DNA from: Defluviitaleaceae bacterium
Lineage (GTDB): Bacteria; Bacillota; Clostridia; Lachnospirales; WRAX01
NCBI GenBank assembly: GCA_009784355.1
Contig: WRBU01000044.1
Span: forward strand, 1 to 7,531
DNA length: 7,531 nt
Direction: 5' to 3'
A program made the translations under genes and the position numbers. Below the pieces are notes generated by a model. The model worked only from the letters and a program-made list of their open reading frames with translations. It made no database searches and was not told where the DNA came from. Below, piece by piece: positions 1 to 6,795 of the stretch. Numbering within the stretch: the first letter of the stretch is position 1; every line of letters starts with the position of its first letter.

Positions 1-873
1 TTAAGGCAAATTTTGCGGCTTACACCGCTGGTAATGATAAGCTCGTGGCTTTTTCCGATAAACGGGCTGATTAACGGTGCAATAGCCAACAATCACAACT
101 CGGCATACTTTGTTGAATTAAGCTCGGCTAATACTATTTTCATTGTGTTAACAGGGATGTTTATTTTGTCTGTTACAAATGTGATGTTTCCGAAGCTGTC
201 CCGTGAAATTGCTAGGAATGAGAATAAAGAGGAGTTTAGTAAAGTTTTATCTACAACGCTTTCAGGCATGATGTTTATTTTGCTCCCAATGGCTGTCGGC
301 ATTTACTTTTTGCGTGTGCCAATTGTTCGCATTATTTACGAAGGGGGCGAATTTTCGGCATATGCAACCGAGCGCACTTCTTTTGCACTTGGCATTTTGT
401 CAATAGGCATCATAGGCTACGGCTTAACAACAATTTTAAGCCGTGCACTTTTTGCAGACAAGGATGGCAAAACCCCCGCAATAATCACAATCATTGCAAT
501 TATAATTAATATTGCTATTGCCCTAATTTTTACAAATGCTCTTGGAATAGGCGGCCCGGCACTTGCGACGGCTGTTTCCATAAGCGTAGCAGGCTTTGGA
601 ATGTACGCAGTTGCAATAAAAAAATATCGCATTTTTGATACAAAGCAAGCAGCAAATTTCATAAAAATGATTCTGGCAACTGGCGTGATGTTTGTTGTAA
701 TATATTTTGTTCAGCCGCTTTTAGTAGGTATGCACGATATATTTGAAATTGCAATTATAACTACAACGGGTGTTTTGATATATGCCGTAGGTTCTGCGGC
801 TTTGAAAATCAATGAAGCTCAAACTGCAAAAGGCATGATTTTAAGCCGCATTAGGAGGTCTGCGAATGAATAA
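1..873 (+). CDS. murJ: Lipid II flippase MurJ (MviN family), C-terminal part
   Basis: The reading frame is open from the first base, so the 5' end lies outside the window; about 290 residues of a protein that is normally near 500 are present. MurJ moves lipid II across the cytoplasmic membrane for peptidoglycan synthesis and belongs to the MOP exporter superfamily. About eight hydrophobic segments are visible (near residues 5-25, 42-60, 86-105, 124-145, 155-175, 181-200, 215-235 and 243-265, counting from the TTG at base 13), which fits TM7-TM14. Family-like stretches include FPKLS, the PIVRIIYEGGEF stretch, the SRALFADKDGKTP loop and GGPALATAVS. The usual ADRL/ANRL motif of TM8 reads ANTI here, so the conserved Arg is absent. 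The stop overlaps the next gene by 8 bp. Assignment to the family is firm; a polymer flippase of the same superfamily is less likely because of the MurJ-type loop. Confidence 0.9.
   Translation, partial: LRQILRLTPLVMISSWLFPINGLINGAIANNHNSAYFVELSSANTIFIVLTGMFILSVTNVMFPKLSREIARNENKEEFSKVLSTTLSGMMFILLPMAVGIYFLRVPIVRIIYEGGEFSAYATERTSFALGILSIGIIGYGLTTILSRALFADKDGKTPAIITIIAIIINIAIALIFTNALGIGGPALATAVSISVAGFGMYAVAIKKYRIFDTKQAANFIKMILATGVMFVVIYFVQPLLVGMHDIFEIAIITTTGVLIYAVGSAALKINEAQTAKGMILSRIRRSANE
853..858 (+). promoter_or_regulatory. Ribosome binding site AGGAGG for the GT4-CsaB gene
   Basis: A full AGGAGG lies inside the 3' end of murJ, 7 bases before the ATG at 866. It fixes that ATG as the start of the fusion gene, although it overlaps the murJ stop by 8 bp. 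Confidence 0.85.
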
Positions 874-3109
874 CAATAGCTATGAAGGCACAAAAGTATT
901 AATGGCATTGATGGGCATGGAAATTGGCGGTGCCGAAACTCATGTATTAGAGCTATGCAAATCGTTGAAAAAACAAGGCTTGGACGTGTACGTAATGTCA
1001 AATGGCGGTGTATATGAAGCTGACTTGGTAGCGGCTGGAATAAAGCATTTTAAAGCTCCGTTGCATAATAAAAAACTACGGAATTTAGTTGCATCTTACC
1101 TTGGATTAAAAAGATTGATAAAGGATGAGGGCATACAACTGGTTCATGCTCATGCCCGTATTCCCGCATTTTTGTGCGGGAGGTTGCAAAAAAAGCTGCA
1201 TTTTACTTTTGTCACAACGGCTCACGCAATGTTTAACAATGCTTTTGCCTATCGTATTTTGACCAATTTTGGCGATGCTTCTCTTGCGGTAGCGGAGGAT
1301 ATTCAAAAAAACCTAACAGAAAATTATCGCATGTCTTCTGAAAAAGTATTTTTAACCGTAAACGGTATAAATACGGATACCTTTGGTGCAGAGGTGGACT
1401 GCGGGCAGGTTTTGAGAGAATTTAACCTAGAGCCGCATCACAAAAAAATTGTAAATATTAGCCGTATGGACAAAGACATGTCTGATGCAGCACACAAACT
1501 TATAGAAATCGCACCAGAGGTGTATGCAAAAAATCCAAATAGCCGCATAATTATCGTGGGAAGCGGAAATGACTATGAAGTCATAAGGTCAAAAGCCGCT
1601 GCGGCAAATGCTTCAATGGGTGCGCAATGTATTTTGGTGACAGGAACACGTACGGACATCCCGCAATTTTTGACGGCGGCAGATATTTTTGTGGGGGTAA
1701 GCCGCTCTGCACTGGAAGCGATGGCTTGTGGAAAACCTGTAATTTTAGCTGGCGGGCAAGGCTATCAAGGTATTTTTGACCAAAATAATTTTGCGGCGGC
1801 CAAAGCTAACAATTTTACATGCCGTGGACAGTTTGAAGCAAATACGGAAAATTTAAAGCACGATATTTTCACGCTTTTAGATGCTTCAAAAGACAAGCTG
1901 GCAGAACTAGGTGAATTTGGGCGTAAAATGGTTTTAGAAAATTATTCAATAGAAAAAATGACACAAGACACATTGAAGCTGTACACAGCCGTGCGCAAAT
2001 GCCCACGTCCAATAAATGCCTTAATTTCGGGATATTACGGCTCAAACAACCACGGTGATGATGCACTACTGCGTGCCATTACCGAAGATTTACGTAAAAT
2101 AAATCCAGACATAAAAATTACCGCTATTTCAAAACGCCCAAAGGAAACTCAGGAAATTTATGAGGTTGACACATTACACCGCTTTAATTTCTTAAAAATA
2201 CGTAAAGCATTGAAACGTACAAACCTGCTTGTTATGGGTGGAGGTAGCCTTATTCAAGATTTGACATCCACACGCAGTTTGGCATATTACACTTTTGTGA
2301 TGAATCAAGCCCATAAAAAACGGGCAAAAATCATGCTTTATGCTAATGGAATAGGGCCTTTGATTTCTGAAAAAAGCAAACGACGTGCCGTGGCATCTTT
2401 GGAAAAGGCCGACAATATAACCCTTCGTGACGACCAGTCTAGGGAAATTTTACATGAGCTTGGACTTCAAAACGACTCTGTTATGGTTACTGCCGATGCG
2501 GCTTTTGGATTTAGGCAGCCCGACTATGAAGGCGGAAGAACTTTGTTGGAAGGCATACAATTATCGGGCAAAAAATATTTTTGTGTGTCTATACGTAGCT
2601 GGCGCACGTTAAAAGATGATTTCATCACAGAAATGGCAGTTTTTTGTGATTTTATGGTGGAAAAATATGGGATGTATCCGCTTTTTATTCCGATGCAACC
2701 ATCAAACGATGCAGAAATATCCACCAAAATTTTAGAAAAAGTTAAACAAATCGGCTATTTTTTAGAAGAAGAGTTCACCATTGAAGAAATGTTGGCGATA
2801 GCAAAATCCAGCGAATTTTTGGTGGGAATGCGCCTACACTCCATAATTTACGGTGCAAATGCCGGCACGCCTGTTATTGGCTTGGTTTATGACCCAAAAG
2901 TGGCTGCAATGATGGACATTTTGGGGCAAAAATATTATCTAAATTTAGAAGAAATTTCTTCTATGATGCTTGTTGGGATGGCGGAACAAGTTATGCAAAG
3001 GCGTGATGAAATTACGAAGGAATTAGAGTGCGCCACAGCAAAGTTGGCACAAAAAGCTGCTGAAAATGCTGTAATTGCGCACAATATTATAGATAGGAAT
3101 CTGTTTTAA
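866..3109 (+). CDS. csaB: Bifunctional GT4-family glycosyltransferase / CsaB polysaccharide pyruvyltransferase
   Basis: This 747-residue protein joins two enzymes. Residues about 8-375 are a GT-B, GT4-type glycosyltransferase: MEIGGAETHVLEL near the N-terminus (donor-fold glycine motif), VHAHARIPAF at 93-102, VNGINTDTF at 166-174, and SRSALEAMACGKPVIL at 279-294. The first Glu of the usual E-x7-E motif is Val276; only Glu284 remains. Residues about 383-745 are CsaB: ISGYYGSNNHGDDALL (387-402), GGGSLIQDLTSTRSLAYY (458-475), RDDQS (521-525) and VGMRLHSIIYGANAGTPVIGL (653-673, ending in a YDPKV stretch). CsaB moves a pyruvyl group from phosphoenolpyruvate to a sugar, commonly ManNAc in secondary cell-wall polymers, creating the ligand for SLH domains. 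The glycosyltransferase half may add the sugar that is then pyruvylated; that link is inference. There are no membrane segments, so it probably works on the cytoplasmic face. The gene overlaps the next gene by 1 bp (TAATG). Confidence 0.88.
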   Translation: MNNNSYEGTKVLMALMGMEIGGAETHVLELCKSLKKQGLDVYVMSNGGVYEADLVAAGIKHFKAPLHNKKLRNLVASYLGLKRLIKDEGIQLVHAHARIPAFLCGRLQKKLHFTFVTTAHAMFNNAFAYRILTNFGDASLAVAEDIQKNLTENYRMSSEKVFLTVNGINTDTFGAEVDCGQVLREFNLEPHHKKIVNISRMDKDMSDAAHKLIEIAPEVYAKNPNSRIIIVGSGNDYEVIRSKAAAANASMGAQCILVTGTRTDIPQFLTAADIFVGVSRSALEAMACGKPVILAGGQGYQGIFDQNNFAAAKANNFTCRGQFEANTENLKHDIFTLLDASKDKLAELGEFGRKMVLENYSIEKMTQDTLKLYTAVRKCPRPINALISGYYGSNNHGDDALLRAITEDLRKINPDIKITAISKRPKETQEIYEVDTLHRFNFLKIRKALKRTNLLVMGGGSLIQDLTSTRSLAYYTFVMNQAHKKRAKIMLYANGIGPLISEKSKRRAVASLEKADNITLRDDQSREILHELGLQNDSVMVTADAAFGFRQPDYEGGRTLLEGIQLSGKKYFCVSIRSWRTLKDDFITEMAVFCDFMVEKYGMYPLFIPMQPSNDAEISTKILEKVKQIGYFLEEEFTIEEMLAIAKSSEFLVGMRLHSIIYGANAGTPVIGLVYDPKVAAMMDILGQKYYLNLEEISSMMLVGMAEQVMQRRDEITKELECATAKLAQKAAENAVIAHNIIDRNLF

Positions 3110-3852
3110 TGGAAAATTTGAAAAAAACCGAAATTTTAGGGGTATGCTTTGACAATTTGTTGCCAGAAGCGGCTTGTGAGAGATTTTTGGAGCTTGCAAA
3201 AACTAATGAGCCGTCAACTGTTTTCACACCAAACCCTGAAATGGTGATGCTGGCACGTAAAGATGACGGATTTAAAGCACTGCTAAATTCCGCTGACTTG
3301 CTTGTGCCAGACGGCATAGGTATTGTTTTGGCATCTAGACTTACCAAAAACCGCATAAGGCAAAGAGTGGCGGGAATAGAGCTTTTGCAGAATATTTTTG
3401 GGGATGAAAGAGCGAAGAAACACAAATGGTATTTTTTGGGCGGAAAGCCTAATGTGGCGCAGCTTGCCAAGGAAAATGTCGAAAAGCAATTTGAAGGGCT
3501 TGAAGTGGTAGGTTCTCGGGACGGATATTTTGGTGCAGAAGACGAGAACGAGGTAATTGCTGACATTATTGCGTCAGGCGCAGATATTGTGTTGGTTGGA
3601 CTAGGTTTTCCGCGCCAAGAACGATGGATTAACGCCCACAAAGACCAAATTGGTGCAAAGCTATATATGGGTGTTGGCGGAAGTTTTGATGTGTTAAGCG
3701 GCCAGCTTAAACGTGCGCCAAAGGCTTTTCGTAAGCTAGGGATGGAGTGGCTTTGGAGGTTATTGCGCCAACCAAGCCGCATGTGGCGGCAACGTGTGCT
3801 GGTTAAATTTGCATTTGTAGTGCTATTTAAAAAAATCCGGGGTGTATTGTAA
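3109..3852 (+). CDS. tagA: WecG/TagA/CpsF family glycosyltransferase (UDP-ManNAc:GlcNAc-PP-undecaprenol transferase type)
   Basis: The 247-residue length is normal for GT26. Family members transfer ManNAc (or a similar sugar) from UDP to GlcNAc-diphospho-undecaprenol, making the linkage unit of teichoic acids or other wall polymers. Visible motifs are TPNPEMVMLARKD (40-52), VPDGIGIVLASRL (66-78, with Asp68 matching the proposed catalytic base), RVAGIELL (86-93), FLGGKPNVA (109-117), the VLVGLGFPRQERWI stretch (161-174), GVGGSFDVLSG (188-198) and KRAPKAFRKLGMEWLWRLL (201-219). The C-terminus is Arg/Lys- and Trp-rich, as in the appendage thought to bind the membrane and close the active site. 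The start is the ATG in TAATG overlapping the upstream stop, with a weak AGGA about 10 bases before it, which suggests re-initiation. The donor sugar cannot be read from the sequence. The pairing with CsaB supports a pyruvylated wall polymer. Confidence 0.9.
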   Translation: MENLKKTEILGVCFDNLLPEAACERFLELAKTNEPSTVFTPNPEMVMLARKDDGFKALLNSADLLVPDGIGIVLASRLTKNRIRQRVAGIELLQNIFGDERAKKHKWYFLGGKPNVAQLAKENVEKQFEGLEVVGSRDGYFGAEDENEVIADIIASGADIVLVGLGFPRQERWINAHKDQIGAKLYMGVGGSFDVLSGQLKRAPKAFRKLGMEWLWRLLRQPSRMWRQRVLVKFAFVVLFKKIRGVL

Positions 3853-4730
3853 TGACCAAAATAAATTATAAAAAAGTTTTTGTAGAATACTTGCATATAG
3901 CACTCGGTGTTGCTATTTTGGGTGCTGCGATATATTTTTTCTTCATGCCTCATAATTTGGTAGTCGGTGGTCTTTCGGGGCTCGGTATCATCATTTACCA
4001 TTACACACAGGACTGGATTTTCCCTATTCCGGTTTGGCTAACTAATTTTGGAATTAATATCCCATTACTTCTCATAGCCCTAAAAGTGTTGGGTGCCAAA
4101 TTTATTATGAAGACGCTTTTTGGCGCAGTTTGGCTTTCTTTGGTGCTGCTTTTGCTAGAATTTGTTCCAAATCCGCTGGAAACTGACCTTTTGCTTGCTT
4201 CACTTTTTGGGGGTGCATTGGCAGGCTTTGGAGTGGGTATTGCGTTTAGAAAAAACGGAACAACAGGCGGGAGTACGCTCACAGCCACTCTTGTGCATCG
4301 CATTACAAAAAAATCCAGCATACCAAGTATTTTAATGGTGATAGATTGGGGTATAATCCTCATGGGGCTTTTCGTTTTTGGACCAGCACAAACAATGTAC
4401 GCCATTGCTGCAATCTTTGTTTGCACCAAAGTAATGGAGTATGTTATAGAAGGGATTAATTTTGCAAAGGTGGCGTACATCATTTCTGAAGACTCCAACA
4501 AAATGGGAAGAGAGCTGACGGAAAAAATGCAACGAGGGGTAACAAGTCTTGACGGACACGGTGTATATAGCGGAGCACCAAAAAGCGTATTAATGTGTGT
4601 GGTGGCAAAAAATGAAATTATCAAGCTAAAAGAGCTTGTAAAAGAAATAGACCCAAATGCCTTTGTGGTGGTAACAGAAGCCAAGGAAGTTCTGGGACAA
4701 GGCTTTGGCACAATGGAGGATAAGCTGTAA
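3852..4730 (+). CDS. YitT family membrane protein (YitT/DUF161 plus C-terminal DUF2179)
   Basis: A 292-residue integral membrane protein with about six or seven hydrophobic segments (near 12-32, 36-50, 64-82, 85-103, 112-132, 157-176, 180-198), then a soluble domain from about 205. Family hallmarks are PHNLVVGGLSGLGIIIYH (33-50), a glycine-rich RKNGTTGGSTLTATL stretch (133-147) resembling the repeated GGxTG motif, and a DUF2179 tail with GVTSLDGHGVYSG (229-241), VLMCVVAKNEI and the DPNAFVVVTEAKEVLGQGF stretch. The biochemical function of the family is not settled; transport has been suggested. The start overlaps the tagA stop by 1 bp (TAATG) with a GGGGTG site 7 bases before it, and uppP follows after 2 bp. 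It is thus translated between two enzymes of undecaprenyl-linked polymer metabolism. A role in that pathway is inference from position only. Confidence 0.88.
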   Translation: MTKINYKKVFVEYLHIALGVAILGAAIYFFFMPHNLVVGGLSGLGIIIYHYTQDWIFPIPVWLTNFGINIPLLLIALKVLGAKFIMKTLFGAVWLSLVLLLLEFVPNPLETDLLLASLFGGALAGFGVGIAFRKNGTTGGSTLTATLVHRITKKSSIPSILMVIDWGIILMGLFVFGPAQTMYAIAAIFVCTKVMEYVIEGINFAKVAYIISEDSNKMGRELTEKMQRGVTSLDGHGVYSGAPKSVLMCVVAKNEIIKLKELVKEIDPNAFVVVTEAKEVLGQGFGTMEDKL

Positions 4731-4732
4731 CT

Positions 4733-5512
4733 ATGAATTTGATACAAGCAATAATATTAGGCATTATACAGGGACTTTCAGAGTTTTTGCCCATATCAAG
4801 CTCGGGGCATTTAATGCTATTTCACGAAATTTTAGGCATTGAAGCGCAAGACAATATGACCTTTATTATTGTGTTAAATATGGGGTCTTTGCTGCCTTTG
4901 CTTTTTGTGTTTAGAAAAGATGTGGCGGCATTAATAAAAAAGCCATTTCAAAAAACAACTGCACTTTTGGCAATAGCAACCGTACCGCTGGTTATTGCAA
5001 CGCTTATTTTTGAAGGCTTTATAGAATCTACTTTTATTTCGATAGAGTTTTTGCCTTTTGGTTTTGTGATAACGGGTGCTGCGCTTTTGCTTTCCGATAA
5101 AATTAGAAAAAACAAAAAAGAATTTGAAAAAATTGGATTTTTGGATGCGATTTTTGTTGGGCTGGTGCAGGCTTTGGCGGTTATCCCCGGCATATCACGC
5201 TCTGGGGCAACAATTACTGCCAGTATGTCAAGAGGTATAAACCGTGAAGCCGCTGCAAAATTCTCTTTTTTAATGTCCATTCCTGCCGCTCTTGGTGCGA
5301 TGATTTTTAGAACAAGCCGCATAATTGCAAATCCTGCTTTGCTGGATGGGATAATTATCTCAAACCTAGTAGCGGGCTTTATAGCGGCAGCTATAACGGG
5401 ATATTTTGCAATAAATTTCATGCTTAACCTTGTTAAAAAGGCAAGACTGAAATATTTTGCACTGTATTATATTTTCGCAGTGGTTGTGATAATTTTTGTG
5501 TTCTTGATATAG
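4733..5512 (+). CDS. uppP: Undecaprenyl-diphosphatase UppP/BacA
   Basis: This 259-residue polytopic membrane enzyme removes a phosphate from undecaprenyl diphosphate so that the lipid carrier can be reused; overexpression of the family gives bacitracin resistance. Both signature regions are intact: QGLSEFLPISSSGHL (13-27), giving the (E/Q)xxxE motif as Gln13 and Glu17 with His26, and PGISRSGATI (152-161) with Ser155/Arg156 in the P-loop-like motif. Remaining segments are hydrophobic up to the C-terminal membrane helix. The length is near the family norm of 260-280. The start ATG is 2 bp after the yitT stop, with GGAGGA at 4715-4720 inside yitT, a rather long 12-base spacing. Next to tagA and murJ it fits carrier recycling for wall synthesis. 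Confidence 0.95.
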   Translation: MNLIQAIILGIIQGLSEFLPISSSGHLMLFHEILGIEAQDNMTFIIVLNMGSLLPLLFVFRKDVAALIKKPFQKTTALLAIATVPLVIATLIFEGFIESTFISIEFLPFGFVITGAALLLSDKIRKNKKEFEKIGFLDAIFVGLVQALAVIPGISRSGATITASMSRGINREAAAKFSFLMSIPAALGAMIFRTSRIIANPALLDGIIISNLVAGFIAAAITGYFAINFMLNLVKKARLKYFALYYIFAVVVIIFVFLI

Positions 5513-5516
5513 GGGG
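5511..5516 (+). promoter_or_regulatory. Ribosome binding site overlapping the uppP stop codon
   Basis: AGGGGG begins within the uppP TAG stop and sits 5 bases before the ATG at 5522. It supports that start and joint transcription of the reductase gene with the upstream operon. Confidence 0.7.
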
Positions 5517-5521
5517 ATTTT

Positions 5522-6349
5522 ATGAAATTTTTTGAGCTTAACAATGGGGTTAAAATGCCTATGCTTGGCATGGGGGTGTCGCAAATTGCTCCTGATGTAG
5601 ACGGGGTACAAGTTGTACTTGACTTGTTAAAAGCTGGGTATAGAGCCATTGACACCGCTGAATTTTACGGCAATGAAGACATGGTGGGAAAGGGCATTTC
5701 GCAAAGCGGCATTGACCGCAGTGAAATTTTTGTTACCACCAAAGTACACAATGCGGCGCAAGCAAGTGAGGATGGAGTGCTTAATGCCTTTGAGCAAAGC
5801 CTTAAAAAGTTAGGGCTAGACTATATCGACCTATATCTAATGCATTGGCCAATGCCAGACAGATTTTTACATACTTGGAAAATATTAGAAAAAATTTATA
5901 AAAGCGGCAAAGCAAGAGCTATTGGAGTTTGTAACTTCAAAATACACCACCTTCAAGAGCTTGCTACGATTTGGGAAATACCGCCTGCCGTAAATCAATA
6001 CGAACATCATCCGTATCTAACCCAACCAAGCATACGTGAATACTGCCAAAATCAAAATATTTTGGTGACGGCATATTGCCCGCTTGGGCGTGGCAGGCTG
6101 GGGCTTTTAGACGAGCCTGCAATAAAAGAAATTGCCGTTAAGCATAACAAAACGGCTGCCCAAATTATTCTGCGCTGGAATATGGAACTTGGGGTGGCTG
6201 CCATCCCAAAAACCGTAACACCTTCACGTATGGCGGAAAATTTTGATATTTTCGATTTTGCCCTTAACACCTCTGATATTGATGCCATAAACAGCCTTGA
6301 TAAAGGCATACGTGTTATACGTGACCCCGATGACCCTAATAGCTATTAG
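5522..6349 (+). CDS. Aldo/keto reductase (AKR5-like, NADPH-dependent)
   Basis: A 275-residue soluble oxidoreductase of the AKR superfamily, with the normal length and the opening MKFFELNNGVKMPMLGMGV typical of 2,5-diketo-D-gluconate reductase-like members. The catalytic tetrad is visible: Asp44 and Tyr49 (IDTAEFYGN), Lys74 (VTTKVH) and His108 (LMHWPM). Further motifs are AIGVCNF (133-139), NQYEHHPY (158-165), AYCPLGRG (184-191) and the cofactor-binding IPKTVTPSRMAEN (228-240), where Lys230 and Arg236 fit NADP(H) phosphate contacts. The substrate cannot be told from the sequence; family members reduce varied aldehydes and ketones, including methylglyoxal and keto sugars. It is the last gene of the rightward operon, 9 bp after uppP. 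It has no obvious link to wall synthesis, so it may simply be co-transcribed. The final five codons and stop lie within a palindrome. Confidence 0.93.
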   Translation: MKFFELNNGVKMPMLGMGVSQIAPDVDGVQVVLDLLKAGYRAIDTAEFYGNEDMVGKGISQSGIDRSEIFVTTKVHNAAQASEDGVLNAFEQSLKKLGLDYIDLYLMHWPMPDRFLHTWKILEKIYKSGKARAIGVCNFKIHHLQELATIWEIPPAVNQYEHHPYLTQPSIREYCQNQNILVTAYCPLGRGRLGLLDEPAIKEIAVKHNKTAAQIILRWNMELGVAAIPKTVTPSRMAENFDIFDFALNTSDIDAINSLDKGIRVIRDPDDPNSY

Positions 6350-6353
6350 GGTC
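6332..6353 (+). terminator. Perfect palindrome, probable transcription terminator hairpin of the rightward operon
   Basis: The half-site GACCCTAATAG is followed at once by its exact reverse complement, giving a 22-bp perfect inverted repeat. As RNA it would fold as a 9-bp stem with an AGCU loop. On the + strand it is followed by TTTACTTA, a fair but interrupted U tract. On the - strand no U tract follows, so for rlmH it may act only weakly. It contains codons 271-275 and the stop of the reductase gene and ends 1 base before the rlmH stop. Termination activity is inferred. Confidence 0.65.
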
Positions 6354-6354
6354 T

Positions 6355-6795
6355 TTACTTATGGTATGGCTCATTATTAAGCAAGCGGACAGAGCGGTAT
6401 ATTTGCTCTAATAACAAAATGCGTGCCATGTGATGGGTAAAAGTCATGGCAGAAAGCGATATTTTGGCATTACATCCAGCGATGATATGGCGAGAAAGTC
6501 CGTCTGCGTCGCCAATTATAAATTGTAAATGGGACTTGCCATTTATGCCCAATTTTGCAAGGTTTTGCGCAAATTCTTCGGAAGATAAAGCTGCACCATC
6601 TATTGTTAAGGCTATTTTATGGGCTGTGGGGTGCATTTGTTTTTGCAAACGTAATTCGTCATCAGCCTCTGCAATAACTAGCTTACCGTAGGGCGTTAAG
6701 CGTTTAACGTATTCTGCTTGCGCCTCATGGTACAGGTCGGATTTTTTAATACTACCTACGCACAGGATGTCGATTTTTCCAAACTTGTATTTCAT
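6355..6795 (-). CDS. rlmH: 23S rRNA (pseudouridine-1915-N3) methyltransferase RlmH
   Basis: A 146-residue SPOUT-class methyltransferase that uses S-adenosylmethionine to methylate pseudouridine 1915 in helix 69 of 23S rRNA, acting on the assembled 70S ribosome. Visible motifs are KIDILCVGSIKK near the N-terminus, EYVKRLTPYGKLVIAE (28-43), FIIGDADGLS in the knot region, SLSAMTFTHHMARILLLEQ, and the family ending PYHK. The usual length is about 155-160, so it is slightly short; the reduction seems to fall in the middle, since both ends match. The second Gly of the common IGG motif is Asp here. The ATG overlaps the rnhA stop by 4 bp (ATGA), with AGGAAAG upstream within rnhA, so the two are probably coupled. 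It converges on the reductase gene with only 5 bp between the stop codons. Confidence 0.93.
   Translation of the reverse strand: MKYKFGKIDILCVGSIKKSDLYHEAQAEYVKRLTPYGKLVIAEADDELRLQKQMHPTAHKIALTIDGAALSSEEFAQNLAKLGINGKSHLQFIIGDADGLSRHIIAGCNAKISLSAMTFTHHMARILLLEQIYRSVRLLNNEPYHK

Noticed and set aside
1980..2020. Sequencing frameshift joining two separate genes in the GT4-CsaB region
   Set aside because: The frame passes smoothly from the GT4 C-terminal helix to the CsaB start motif, with no internal ribosome binding site and start codon at the junction, so a true fusion is the simpler reading, although raw reads would settle it.
3087..4001. 304-codon open frame on the - strand opposite tagA
   Set aside because: It lies entirely over a clear GT26 gene, has a Ser/Pro/Lys-rich composition with no recognisable motif, and has no convincing ribosome binding site. 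It is a mirror of the codon bias of tagA.
4001..4747. 248-codon open frame on the - strand opposite yitT
   Set aside because: It is fully antisense to a well-supported membrane protein gene; its apparent Ser/Thr/Pro richness comes from complementing hydrophobic codons.
4948..5421. 157-codon open frame on the - strand opposite uppP
   Set aside because: It is antisense to intact uppP signature motifs and shows no family features of its own.
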